In this document: in pieces, positions 1 through 8,654 of the stretch
Layout: each line of letters opens with the position of its first letter
How positions within the stretch are numbered: position 1 is the first letter of the stretch
Assembly: GCF_000730665.1 (NCBI RefSeq)
Contig: NZ_BBIV01000005.1
Location: 124,001 to 188,000, forward strand
Length of the DNA: 64,000 nucleotides
DNA from: Pseudomonas plecoglossicida NBRC 103162 = DSM 15088
GTDB taxonomy: Bacteria > Pseudomonadota > Gammaproteobacteria > Pseudomonadales > Pseudomonadaceae
Direction: 5' to 3'
Made by a program: the position numbers and the translations under genes
Notes under the pieces: model-generated
Databases searched by the model: none
What the model was told of the DNA's origin: nothing
Seen by the model: the letters and a program-made list of their open reading frames with translations, nothing else

Positions 1-348
1 CATGATCAGCTTGATCTGGTCACCCTGGCGCTGCACTTCGACGCCGGTGTTGGCCATTTTCGCGCGCAGCTCGGCTTCCTGCTTGTCGGCGTAGTAGCCA
101 TAGCCGGCAGCGGCGGCACCGACAGCAGCGGCGCCGATCAGAGCACCCTTGCCACGGTTGTCGTGATCGATGGCGGCACCGGCGATAGCGCCGGCCAGCG
201 CACCCAGGCCGCCGTACTTGGCGGTCTTGCTCATCCCGGTGGAACCGCCCTGCGCCTGACCTTGGCTGTCATAAGGATTCTGGCCGGCGCAGCCGGTCAT
301 CAGGGCTGCAGCGGTTGCGACGATAATCAGACGACGCATGGTGAACAT
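1..348 (-). CDS. OmpA/YiaD-type glycine-zipper lipoprotein, 3' part outside window
   Basis: The first 116 codons of an envelope lipoprotein are present; the gene runs off the left edge. The start at 348 is preceded by AGGAG seven bases upstream. Residues 1-20 form a lipoprotein signal with lipobox LMTGC. Residues about 45-90 are an Ala/Gly-rich glycine-zipper segment (GGLGALAGAIAGAA and similar) that packs in a membrane. The charged segment that follows usually leads into a peptidoglycan-binding OmpA C-terminal domain, which is not visible here. The family assignment is therefore partly inference; a glycine-zipper-only protein is the alternative. Confidence 0.75.
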   Translation of the reverse strand, partial: MFTMRRLIIVATAAALMTGCAGQNPYDSQGQAQGGSTGMSKTAKYGGLGALAGAIAGAAIDHDNRGKGALIGAAAVGAAAAGYGYYADKQEAELRAKMANTGVEVQRQGDQIKLIM

Positions 349-457
349 GGACAAGCTCCTACAAAAATTCAGTTGTGCGGCAGATCGCAGATGGATCGAT
401 GCCAGCCTTGGATTGCGTGAAGGCAAAATAATTCCATGAAACGACGTTCATGCACGT

Positions 458-1102
458 TCATGCCCGCACGAACGGGTTCTCGCGCATCTCGTCACCCAGC
501 CGGGTATCGGGCCCGTGGCCGGTGACCACGATGGCCTCTTCATCCAGGCGGTACAGGCGCTCCTTGATCGAGCGAACGATGGCGCGCTGGTCGCCGCCCC
601 ACAGATCGGTACGGCCGATACCACGGCGGAACAGGGTATCACCGGCGATCAGCAGTTTCGCGTCGGCGAACCAGAAACTCATCGAACCCGGGGTATGCCC
701 CGGCGTGTGCAAGGCCACGCCGCAGCCACAGGCCAGCTCTTCGTCATCACCGAGCCAGCGGTCAGGCGAAGGCACCGGGGTATAGGGCACGCCGAACATC
801 TGGCACTGCATTTCCAGGTTGTCCCACAGGGACTGGTCATCCTTGTGCAGGTGCAACGTGGCACCGGTGAGCGCCTTGAGCTTGCCCGAGGCGAGGAAAT
901 GATCGAAGTGCGCGTGGGTGTGGATGATGCTCACCAGGGTCAGGCCGTGGGCCTGCAGGCGGGCAAGAATCTTCTCCGGATCGCCGCCCGGATCGACGAC
1001 GATGGCCTTCTTGGTCAGTGGGTCGCCGATCAGCGTGCAGTTGCACTGCAGAGGGCCTACGGGGAAGGTTTCGCGGATCAGGGCAAGCGATGTGTTTTCC
1101 AT
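458..1102 (-). CDS. MBL-fold metallo-hydrolase, glyoxalase II-like
   Basis: A 214-residue single-domain metallo-beta-lactamase-fold hydrolase, probably cytosolic. The binuclear metal site is complete: THAHFDH near residue 62, the histidine of HTPGHTPG near 133, the aspartate of IAGDTLF and the histidine of VTGHGPDT near 194. Length and motif order match the YcbL/GloB-like group that acts on thioesters such as S-lactoylglutathione, but the C-terminal glutathione-binding domain of true GloB is absent. The substrate is therefore unknown. It lies just downstream of mazEF with a 9-bp gap and could be cotranscribed with it. Confidence 0.85.
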   Translation of the reverse strand: MENTSLALIRETFPVGPLQCNCTLIGDPLTKKAIVVDPGGDPEKILARLQAHGLTLVSIIHTHAHFDHFLASGKLKALTGATLHLHKDDQSLWDNLEMQCQMFGVPYTPVPSPDRWLGDDEELACGCGVALHTPGHTPGSMSFWFADAKLLIAGDTLFRRGIGRTDLWGGDQRAIVRSIKERLYRLDEEAIVVTGHGPDTRLGDEMRENPFVRA

Positions 1103-1111
1103 GAGAACCGA

Positions 1112-1459
1112 TCAATCGAATAGCGTTTGAATGCGAGCCAGCGCGTCGAGGATTACCACCTCCGGAACCGACTCGATACGTTTGGCACCTCGGGCTTCAA
1201 GGTCGACCGTGCGAATTTGATTGCAAAGCATTACACCTTGGGTCTGCGTACCCGCCCCGCTCAGGGTAACCGCAAAACCGGCATGCCTGGCAAAATCCGC
1301 ACCCTGGGATATGGGAACGATCACGGCGAGCCCCGAGGCGTTGAAGGCTGCCGGCGAGATTACCAAGGCCGGACGGCCGCTCCCCTGTTGTTCCCGACCA
1401 ACCGTCGGGTCGACGTTGATTCGAACGATGTCGCCCCTTGCGAACCTGGCCCGCTTCAC
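1112..1459 (-). CDS. mazF: MazF/PemK-family endoribonuclease toxin
   Basis: A 115-residue toxin of the type II MazEF family, which cleaves mRNA at short sequences. The family signature is clear: a basic N-terminus, then GDIVRINVDPTVGREQQGSGRPALVIS, spanning residues 9-35 (the strand and loop carrying the catalytic Arg), and the conserved central PIS and C-terminal NQIRTVDLEARGAKRI block. Its ATG overlaps the stop of the upstream antitoxin gene by four bases (ATGA at 1456-1459), so the pair is translationally coupled. A MazF of P. putida KT2440 is reported to cut at UAC; whether this is the same protein cannot be checked here. Confidence 0.9.
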   Translation of the reverse strand: MKRARFARGDIVRINVDPTVGREQQGSGRPALVISPAAFNASGLAVIVPISQGADFARHAGFAVTLSGAGTQTQGVMLCNQIRTVDLEARGAKRIESVPEVVILDALARIQTLFD

Positions 1460-1710
1460 ACTTCGCGCCCTACTGGGCGCATTGCGTTCCAGTCGGCCAT
1501 GTCCTCGGGCTCGGGCGCATTCAGGTCACATTGCGCCATGAGCTCTTCAAGCGTGTACTTGGGCTTGGGCCTCACGGGCTTGAGAACCAGCGTTTCGCCG
1601 GTCGTATCCAGGCTCAGGGTCGAGCCGACACCGAGGCGCATCTGTTTGAGCACTGCTGCTGGCAGGCGAATGGCGGCACTATTGCCCCACTGCTGAATCT
1701 TGATCTGCAT
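1456..1710 (-). CDS. mazE: MazE-family antitoxin, AbrB/SpoVT fold
   Basis: An 84-residue antitoxin. The N-terminal swapped-hairpin DNA-binding domain is recognisable from MQIKIQQWGNSAAIRLPAAV, and the acidic C-terminus (AQCDLNAPEPEDMADW) is the usual toxin-wrapping tail. I chose the ATG at 1710 over the upstream ATG at 1734 because GGAG lies seven bases before it and MazE proteins begin at this point. It would neutralise MazF and autorepress the operon. The AT-richer 80 bp upstream, to about 1800, is the likely promoter/operator. Confidence 0.9.
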   Translation of the reverse strand: MQIKIQQWGNSAAIRLPAAVLKQMRLGVGSTLSLDTTGETLVLKPVRPKPKYTLEELMAQCDLNAPEPEDMADWNAMRPVGREV

Positions 1711-1874
1711 GAGTATCTCCAAAGGTAGATACATGGTAGAAACCCTCCAAGTGATTGCAAGTGAAATGTAGAAACGTCGTATCTACAGTGTCACTCACCG
1801 GGCCGTAAAAAAAGCCTGGATGTCACGAGTAAGCGCTTCCTCACAAAGCCTTGGGAAAAGGCTTACAAACCCGT

Positions 1875-2567
1875 CTATGGCAGGTAGAGCTTGAACAACC
1901 CTCCCCCAAGCGCCCCGCCATTGGCAATCTCGATCCGCCCGCGCACGCCGTCGCGCTCATGCAACGCCGCGATCCGCGCGGCAAAGTACAGGCCAAGGCC
2001 AGTGCTGCCGCTCTGTGCATCAATACCCTGAACGTAATCCTGCTGGCGCTCGAGCATCCGTGCCGGGTAGCCCGGTCCGTCATCGTTGACGCTGATGACC
2101 AGTTGCTGGTGCTCTTCCCCGATAGTGATCAACAGTGCGTGCCCGGCATAGCGGGTGGCATTGGTGAGCACATTGGCGATCACCGAGGCGACCAGCTCAC
2201 GGTCGAAGAAGCCCAGCGGGTCGTCGCTGTCGATGCGCCAGGTGGTAAGGATGTCCTTGTGTTCCAGCACTTGCTGGTGGGCCGCCAGCTGGGCTTCGAT
2301 GAAATCGTCCAGCTCGTGGTAGTCCGGGCAGATCGGCAACTGATTGACGCCCAGTTTGTACAAGCCGAGCATCTGCACCAGCATGCCGTTGAGATGACGG
2401 AACTCGTGTTCGATCACACCTTGCTCGGTGCCGCCGCGCAAGTCCTCGGGCAGGCGTGCAAGCCACTGGTCGTGGGACTGGATCAGCGCTGACAGCGAGT
2501 TCTTGAGGTCGTGCACGGTGGAGGCAATCACCGTGGAAAAATCCAGCCCCTGGTTGTCCTGGCTCAT
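1875..2567 (-). CDS. Sensor histidine kinase without membrane domain
   Basis: A 230-residue soluble kinase. The H-box is STVHDLKNSLSAL near residue 20, so there is almost no sensory domain ahead of the dimerisation helix. The ATPase domain carries the N-box (NVLTNATRYA), G1 (NDDGPGYP) and G2 (GSTGLGLYFA). The start at 2567 overlaps the stop of the response-regulator gene (ATGA), so the two are coupled; a longer frame to 2660 would run deep into that gene. It is presumably fed by a partner protein or a cytoplasmic signal. The arrangement resembles the PA2571-PA2572 pair of P. aeruginosa. Confidence 0.85.
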   Translation of the reverse strand: MSQDNQGLDFSTVIASTVHDLKNSLSALIQSHDQWLARLPEDLRGGTEQGVIEHEFRHLNGMLVQMLGLYKLGVNQLPICPDYHELDDFIEAQLAAHQQVLEHKDILTTWRIDSDDPLGFFDRELVASVIANVLTNATRYAGHALLITIGEEHQQLVISVNDDGPGYPARMLERQQDYVQGIDAQSGSTGLGLYFAARIAALHERDGVRGRIEIANGGALGGGLFKLYLP

Positions 2568-4177
2568 GCGCCGAAAACCTTGGTGTGCAATTTGCGGTAG
2601 CGATCGTAGCGGCTGTCGCTGGCGGGGATCCCCGACACACAAGTCAGGCAGCTGCGGCATTCCTGCAGGATGGCCGGCGGTGTGTTCTCGCCACCGATGC
2701 GCAGCAACGCCTGGGCAGTATTGAGTGCGATGCTGATGTTCTTCGGCTGCAACGACAAGGCTTTGCGGAACATCTGCAACGCTTCGTTGAGCTGCCCGGC
2801 CTGATAGCTGCGTACGCCTTGTCGGTTGAGGTCAACCGCCTCGGTGACAGCGCCAAGCACACTTGGATCATCGGTGAGCTTTGCCACGCTCTGCATGACC
2901 TTGGGGTCGTCACCGTAGGTTTCCACGCAACCTTTGAGAATGCTGCCGCTGGCGGCTTCCTGACCAAGCGCCTGCAGCTGCCTGGCCACGGTCAAGGCGG
3001 CTTCGACCGAGAAGAACTGCTCCATCTTGTCCAGCCGCGCAATGGCCTGCTCGGTAAGCTTGGCGGCCGTTTCGGCATCGCCTGCCTGCTGCAGGCTGGC
3101 GGCCTTCATCAGGCGAGCACGCACTTGCAGCCCCTGGTCTTCGGCATTGTCCTTGGCCACCTCGCTGAGCACGGTATTGATCTCGACACGGGCACGGGCA
3201 TCCAGGCCAAAACCGGCATTCTTGCTCATCAAGGCCTGGACCAGGCCAAGGTTGCTTTCAGGGTCCTTGTAGCGGGAACTCTGGCCCTGATTGACTGCAT
3301 GACGAAATGCCTTCGAGGCGCCCTCGAAGTCTTCGTTGTCCAGCGCCAGCTTGCCCAGCGTCGCTTGCCGTCGCACCGCCAGCGGCGACAGGCGCACCGC
3401 CTCTTCAAGCATGTTCTGTGCACGCTTGCTGTCGCCTTGGGCCACCAGTACCTCGGCCATGCCATCGTACAGACCGGGCATGATCGGGAAGGCCTTGAGC
3501 GCCTGTTCGTAGACACCCTGGGCCTGGGCATGCTGGCCACGCTTGTGCATCAGGCTGCCCAGCGCGGCGTACACCCAAGGCTGCGGGCGGCTGGCGAGGA
3601 TGGCCTTGAGGAACTTCTCCAGCTCTTCGAAGCGGTTGAGGTCACGCAAGGCATCGGCGCGGTAGCGCAGGCACAAGGGGGCGAAGCGCGGGTCTTTCTT
3701 GCACAGTTCGGCACAGGCCGCCAGCACCTCGGCCGGGCGGCTGCGGTCCAGGGCCTGGAGGATCGGCTTGAGCAAGGTCTTGCGTTGGGTGAGCTTGTCC
3801 AGGCGCTGGGCCAGGCCTACGCGGTTGAACGGTTTGGTCAGGTAGGCATCGGGCTCGTGCTCCAGGGCACTGAGCACGATGGCCTGGCTGCTTTCGGCAG
3901 TGACCATGATGAACACGCATTCATGGCTGATCAGCTTGTCGAGGATCAGGTCCTCGAGCACTTGCTGGCCGTTCTTCTTGCCGTCGCCAAGATGGAAGTC
4001 CTGGAGGATGTAGTCATAGCGCTTCTGCCCGCACAGGCGCAGGGCCTGCTCACCGCTGTCGGCAGTATCCACGTCACGCACGCCCAGCTCCCGCAGCATC
4101 GAACGGGTCGAGGTGCGGAAGTCGGTGAAGTCGTCGACGATCAGAAAACTTTTTTGCCCGTACTGCAGCATCAACAC
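2564..4177 (-). CDS. Response regulator with TPR-repeat output domain
   Basis: A 537-residue protein with an N-terminal receiver domain (VDD near residue 15, phosphoacceptor Asp in YDYILQDFHLG near 60, Lys in AYLTKPF near 110). From about residue 150 to 500 it is all helical repeats of TPR type, for example ALGSLMHKRGQHAQAQGVYEQAL and ALQMFRKALSLQPKN. There is no DNA-binding or enzymatic output domain, so phosphorylation probably controls protein-protein contacts. It is the first gene of a two-gene operon with the kinase. Confidence 0.88.
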   Translation of the reverse strand: MLMLQYGQKSFLIVDDFTDFRTSTRSMLRELGVRDVDTADSGEQALRLCGQKRYDYILQDFHLGDGKKNGQQVLEDLILDKLISHECVFIMVTAESSQAIVLSALEHEPDAYLTKPFNRVGLAQRLDKLTQRKTLLKPILQALDRSRPAEVLAACAELCKKDPRFAPLCLRYRADALRDLNRFEELEKFLKAILASRPQPWVYAALGSLMHKRGQHAQAQGVYEQALKAFPIMPGLYDGMAEVLVAQGDSKRAQNMLEEAVRLSPLAVRRQATLGKLALDNEDFEGASKAFRHAVNQGQSSRYKDPESNLGLVQALMSKNAGFGLDARARVEINTVLSEVAKDNAEDQGLQVRARLMKAASLQQAGDAETAAKLTEQAIARLDKMEQFFSVEAALTVARQLQALGQEAASGSILKGCVETYGDDPKVMQSVAKLTDDPSVLGAVTEAVDLNRQGVRSYQAGQLNEALQMFRKALSLQPKNISIALNTAQALLRIGGENTPPAILQECRSCLTCVSGIPASDSRYDRYRKLHTKVFGA

Positions 4178-4296
4178 GACCTGTATTGGGATGAAGGAAG
4201 ATGGCGTGAGGCGATGCTTACCGCCGAATCCTTTATCGGCCGTTGGTCGGGAAAGATGAGGGGAAAACGGCTATCTGGAAAAAACCAAGGCCGGCA

Positions 4297-7014
4297 TCAG
4301 GCCAGCAGGCCCATCGACTTGGCCCGCGCAACCGCCTGGGTACGCCGCTCCACACCCAGCTTGCTGTTGATATGGCTGGCGTGGGTCTTCACGGTATGCA
4401 GGGAGATGAACAGGCGTTCGCTGATCTGCTGGTTGGAACAACCCTGCGCGATCAACTCCAGAACTGCCAGCTCACGGCCGCTCAGCGCTTCACCGGTGCC
4501 GCCCGATGGCACCGCAACCTCTGGCAGAAGCGCCAGCAGCTCTGCTTGCAGCTGGCAGCCGGGATGTGCGAGCAGTTGTTCGCGCAGCCACGACGGATGC
4601 AACTCGACCAGCCGCTGGAATGGCAACATCACGCCACCCTGGGCCGCCGCCAGGGCCATCGGCAGCAGTTCGGCGGCCTCGGCGTCGCGCCCTTGCGCCA
4701 ACGACAGGTCGATCCATTGGCATGATGCACTCAGCGCCAGCAACATGCCGCCACTGGCATTGCCACGCTCGACCAGGCCACGCAAGCGCGCCACCGCCGC
4801 GTCGATGCAACCCTGGACGCGCTCGAGCAGGGCCTGCTGCAACTCGATATGCAAGGGCAGCAACGGGTGGAATTCGGGCGCCGCTGCACGCAGCTCGCCG
4901 CCGTAGGTCTGCCCCAGGCGCAGCAGCCAGGACTCGGCCAGGTCCGTGCGCCCCTGGGCCAGCCACAGTTCGCACTTCACCAAGGTGATCATGGCCAGGT
5001 AGAAGATGGGCGGCACATCCCAGATGTGCATCAGCCGCTCCGCTTCGGCCAGCTCGGCGAACGCCTCTGCATAGTGGCCCTCGCGACCGTCGAGCGCGGC
5101 GATCACACAATGGCCGATCAGTACGCTGATGTCGCGACAGGCTCGGGCCTCGCCCAGCCCTGCACGCAAGCGCGCGCGTCCCTGGGCAGGCTGCAGGCGC
5201 CACACCAGCAGATAGCCTTCGTACAAGGTCAGTCGTGCACGCACGGCATACAGACGCTGCGCCGGCAGCCCTTGCAGGCGCTGCAGCCCCTGCCGCACCT
5301 CTTCCAGCGCGCGCAGCACCTCGCCACGGGCATGCAGCACCCGCGCTCGATCATAGTGCGCCAAGGCTTCGAACAAGGGGTTGCCCACACGCTGGGCCAA
5401 TTCCAGCGCTTCACGGTTCCAGCCACGTGCACGCCAGTAGTCGGCGTCGGCGACGGCCAGGTTCGACAGCGTCGACAAGCACACCAGCCGTTGCCCATAG
5501 CGCTTGCATGGCAAGCTTTGCAGCGCTTCGCCGCAATAGGCCAGGGTGCGCTGGCGATCGCCACGGCCGCGGGCGATCACCCCGCTCAATGCCAGCCATT
5601 GCGCCAGCATCGACCTCTGCGCAGTGGCCGAAGGCGCTGGCAGAAAACGGCTGAGGTGACTGGCCAGCTCTTCTGCCGCATCCAACTGGCAGGCCAACCC
5701 CAGCGCCCAGCTGTACAGCACGATCAGCCGCGGGGTGCTGATCAGCAGGCTGTCGGGTAGGTCCATCTTCCAGCGCAACAGCATGCCGACGTTCTGCTCG
5801 GCAAGCAGCTGCTCCTCCGAAAGGCTTTGCACCAGGTTGGCGGCGACGTCCAGATGGCCGGCACGCAAGGCCTGCTCCACGGCCTCGTCGAGCAGGCCCT
5901 GCGCCTGGAACCAGCGACAGGCGCGCAAGTGCAGGCGGGCAGGCGGTTCGCTGGCCTGCCGGCTGCGCAACAGGTCGGAGAACAGGTGATGGTAGCGATA
6001 CCAGTGGCCATGTTCGTCCAGCGGTACCAGGAACACTTGATGGGCCTGCAGGAAGGCAAGGATCGCAGCGCTGTCGTGGCGTTCGCGCACGGCGTCGCAC
6101 AACGCTGCGCAGAAGCGCTCCTGGCAGGCGGTGTCGAACAGGAAGGCCTGAACGTCCAGCGGCAGGATGTCGATGACCTCCTCCAACAGGTAATCTCGGA
6201 TCAGCCCTTCGCCACCGTGCAGCGCCTGCGGCAAGGCGTGCTCGTCGCCACACTCGCTGGCTGCCAGTTGCCAGAAGCGCAGCCCGGCGACCCAGCCATC
6301 GCTGCGCTGGATCAGGTTGTCCAGGGCCTGGCCGCGCAACCCGGTCGGCTGGCGACCGATGACGGCCAGGGCTTCATCGGCCGTCAGGCGCAGGTCTTGC
6401 TCGTTGAGTTCGACCAGCTGCCGCGACAGGCGCAGCCGCGCCAGGTGCCAGTCCGGGCGCTGCCGGCTGGTGATGAGCAGGACCATGCCGGCTGGCAGGT
6501 GATTGAGGAAGAATTGCAGGCAGCGGTCGAGCACCGCCCCCTGGGCCAGGTGATAGTCATCCAGCACCAGCAGCAGCGGCGTATCGGCCTGCAGGTAAAG
6601 CGCCAGTTCGTCCAGCAGGCCATCGATCCATTCCTCGAAAGCGAATGGCTGGTGGCGCTGGCGCATCTTCAGCAGCCCCATGGCCTGGCCGCCCAGTGCC
6701 GGGCAATACTGCTGCAGGCCTTCGAGCAGACGTTCGAGGAAGCGACCGGGGTCGGCATCACGCTGGCTCAGGCCCAGCCACAGGCTGCGCCAGTGCTCGG
6801 GCAGCGCTTCACAGAATTCGATGGCCAGGGAGCTTTTGCCGAAACCTGCCGGGGCATTGACCAGCAGCAAGCGCCCGTTCAGGCCGGCGTGCAGCCGCTG
6901 GCACAGGCGCGCACGCGTCACGTGGCCGTCCGGCAAGGGCGGCCGGAAGAAACGCCCGTCCAGCAAGTCCATGGCCTGGCTGGCGAATCCATGCGTACGG
7001 GACAGATCTGTCAT
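4297..7014 (-). CDS. LAL/MalT-type LuxR family transcriptional activator
   Basis: A 905-residue ATP-dependent regulator. The N-terminal STAND NTPase has Walker A (NAPAGFGKSS near residue 55) and Walker B (LLLVLDDYH near 150). The middle about 500 residues are helical TPR-like repeats that bind the inducer. The last 65 residues are a GerE/LuxR HTH (LSGRELAVLELIAQGCSNQQ then ISLHTVKTH). AlkS and MalT have this plan. It lies downstream of, and in the same direction as, the DUF1329/DUF1302 genes and the acyl-CoA ligase, and is the likely activator of that lipid-related module. The inducer is unknown. Confidence 0.88.
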   Translation of the reverse strand: MTDLSRTHGFASQAMDLLDGRFFRPPLPDGHVTRARLCQRLHAGLNGRLLLVNAPAGFGKSSLAIEFCEALPEHWRSLWLGLSQRDADPGRFLERLLEGLQQYCPALGGQAMGLLKMRQRHQPFAFEEWIDGLLDELALYLQADTPLLLVLDDYHLAQGAVLDRCLQFFLNHLPAGMVLLITSRQRPDWHLARLRLSRQLVELNEQDLRLTADEALAVIGRQPTGLRGQALDNLIQRSDGWVAGLRFWQLAASECGDEHALPQALHGGEGLIRDYLLEEVIDILPLDVQAFLFDTACQERFCAALCDAVRERHDSAAILAFLQAHQVFLVPLDEHGHWYRYHHLFSDLLRSRQASEPPARLHLRACRWFQAQGLLDEAVEQALRAGHLDVAANLVQSLSEEQLLAEQNVGMLLRWKMDLPDSLLISTPRLIVLYSWALGLACQLDAAEELASHLSRFLPAPSATAQRSMLAQWLALSGVIARGRGDRQRTLAYCGEALQSLPCKRYGQRLVCLSTLSNLAVADADYWRARGWNREALELAQRVGNPLFEALAHYDRARVLHARGEVLRALEEVRQGLQRLQGLPAQRLYAVRARLTLYEGYLLVWRLQPAQGRARLRAGLGEARACRDISVLIGHCVIAALDGREGHYAEAFAELAEAERLMHIWDVPPIFYLAMITLVKCELWLAQGRTDLAESWLLRLGQTYGGELRAAAPEFHPLLPLHIELQQALLERVQGCIDAAVARLRGLVERGNASGGMLLALSASCQWIDLSLAQGRDAEAAELLPMALAAAQGGVMLPFQRLVELHPSWLREQLLAHPGCQLQAELLALLPEVAVPSGGTGEALSGRELAVLELIAQGCSNQQISERLFISLHTVKTHASHINSKLGVERRTQAVARAKSMGLLA

Positions 7015-7200
7015 GGCCGGCTCGTTCTGATTGGAAGACTACGGCGGTACGGATTGTTGCGAGACTAGCGGGTAACGCAGCGCATTTGAAGATGATGGGC
7101 TCCGCTTCCCAGGAAAAGACTGCGACAAAAAGCAACATGGCTGACAGACAGCGGCTGGTGCGGGGGTTTGGCGAGGTATTCAGCAGAATGATTGGGGCAA

Positions 7201-7232
7201 CAGAACAGAAACACCCCGGCAAGCCGGGGCGT
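7201..7232 (-). terminator. Rho-independent terminator after the DUF1329 gene
   Basis: On the minus strand the stem GCCCCGGC/GCCGGGG (7214-7229) is followed by a T-rich tract (7201-7212). It lies 35 bp past the stop codon at 7265 and separates this operon from the LuxR gene. The rest of the 250-bp gap holds nothing else I can identify. Confidence 0.7.
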
Positions 7233-7264
7233 TCTGGGGGATCACACGGAGTGGCATGTACGGC

Positions 7265-8629
7265 TCAGCGAATACCGGACTGACGCAGGGCGGCAGGCTG
7301 GAAGTCGGCCTTGCTGGCAGTGAAGCCGAAGTCGTAGGCGCGCTTCTCCTCGTTCTTCATGCCCAGGGCCAGGTAGCGGCCCGACTGCAGGTCGTAGATG
7401 GCTTCCAGGGTGTACCACGGCACCTGGACGTTGTAGTAGTCCTGGGCGTGCGCCTCGGATATCCGCCACAGCTGCCCACGGCCGTCGTACTGGTCGATCA
7501 CCGCGGCCTGCCAGGTGTCTTCGTCGATGTAGAAGTCACGCTTGGCGTAGATGTGCCGCTGGCCAGGCTTGAGCGTCGCGACCACGTGCCATACCCGACG
7601 CAGCTCGTAACGGGCCAGGTCCTGGTTGATATGGCCTGCCTTGAGGATGTCGGCGTACTTGAGCTTCGGATCGTCGAGCTTGTAGGCGTTCGAGGCGATG
7701 TACATCTCCTTCTTGCCTTCGAGCTTCCAGTCGTAGCGGTCGGGTGCACCGTTGTACATGTCGAGGTTGTCCGAGGTACGCAGGCCATCGGCAGCCGTAC
7801 CTGGGCCGTCGTAGGAGACCTGCGGCGCCTGGCGTACCCGTCGCTGACCGGCGTTGTAGATCCATGCCTTGCGCGGTTCCTTGACCTGGTCGAGGGTCTC
7901 GTGCACCAGCAGCACGGTCCCGGCCAGGCGCGCTGGCGCGGTCACTTCCTGCTTGAAGTAGAAGAGGATATTGCCCGGGTTGTTCGGGTCGTAGTCCTTC
8001 ATGCGGTCGCGGAACACGAACTGGTCGGAGAAATACACCAGGCTGTAGGAGCCATTCTGCTGCGGCGTGGCCTGGGTGACCAGGCGGCTGACGCTGCCGC
8101 CCCGGTAGCGGGTGATGTGGTTCCAGATCACCTCCAGCCCGCTCTTGGGGATCGGGAACGGCACGGCGACCTGGAAGTTGTTCAGCCCGTTGCCACCTTC
8201 GACCAGCGTGGTGGCGGTGGCGTTCTTCTTGATGGCGGCGAACACCTCATCAGGCACGCTGGCGCCACGGTGGGTCTTGTACACCGGGATTTTGAAGGTG
8301 TCGGGGTAGCGCTTGAGCATCGCCATCTGGCCCGGCGACAGCTTGTCCTTGTACTGCTCGGCATTCTGCGCGGTGATGGTGAACAGCGGCTTGTCACTGC
8401 CATAGGGGTCGGCGAGGAAGCCCCTTGCATCGACGCTGCCCGCGGTCTTCGACAGGGGTTGCCAGGCGCTGATGGAGCCATCGGCGTTTCCGGCCTTTTC
8501 CGCGCCCATTGGCGTCAGGATGCCGCCCAGCTGGGCCGCTTCGTCGGCGGAAACTGCCGCCATGACGCTGCTGGCCAGCAGGGACAGGCCCAGCACACCG
8601 GCTTGCAGCAGACTTCTGGTCTTGTTCAT
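7265..8629 (-). CDS. DUF1329 outer-membrane-associated protein
   Basis: A 454-residue exported protein with a Sec signal peptide (residues 1-25, ending ASSVMAAVSA). Full-length DUF1329 features are present, including a C-terminal Trp/Tyr-rich beta region related to lipoprotein carrier (LolA/LolB-like) folds. The family is nearly always encoded next to DUF1302 porin-like proteins and linked to import or processing of lipids and hydrophobic esters; the exact role is unproven. It starts 26 bp after the DUF1302 stop, so the two are one operon. AGGA precedes the start. Confidence 0.87.
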   Translation of the reverse strand: MNKTRSLLQAGVLGLSLLASSVMAAVSADEAAQLGGILTPMGAEKAGNADGSISAWQPLSKTAGSVDARGFLADPYGSDKPLFTITAQNAEQYKDKLSPGQMAMLKRYPDTFKIPVYKTHRGASVPDEVFAAIKKNATATTLVEGGNGLNNFQVAVPFPIPKSGLEVIWNHITRYRGGSVSRLVTQATPQQNGSYSLVYFSDQFVFRDRMKDYDPNNPGNILFYFKQEVTAPARLAGTVLLVHETLDQVKEPRKAWIYNAGQRRVRQAPQVSYDGPGTAADGLRTSDNLDMYNGAPDRYDWKLEGKKEMYIASNAYKLDDPKLKYADILKAGHINQDLARYELRRVWHVVATLKPGQRHIYAKRDFYIDEDTWQAAVIDQYDGRGQLWRISEAHAQDYYNVQVPWYTLEAIYDLQSGRYLALGMKNEEKRAYDFGFTASKADFQPAALRQSGIR

Positions 8630-8654
8630 GTGGTGTCGTCCTGGATCTGAGTGC

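Noticed and set aside
2585..4906. 773-codon open frame on the + strand
   Set aside because: It lies opposite the TPR response regulator and the LuxR gene, has no ribosome site, and arises from the high-GC codon pattern on the other strand.
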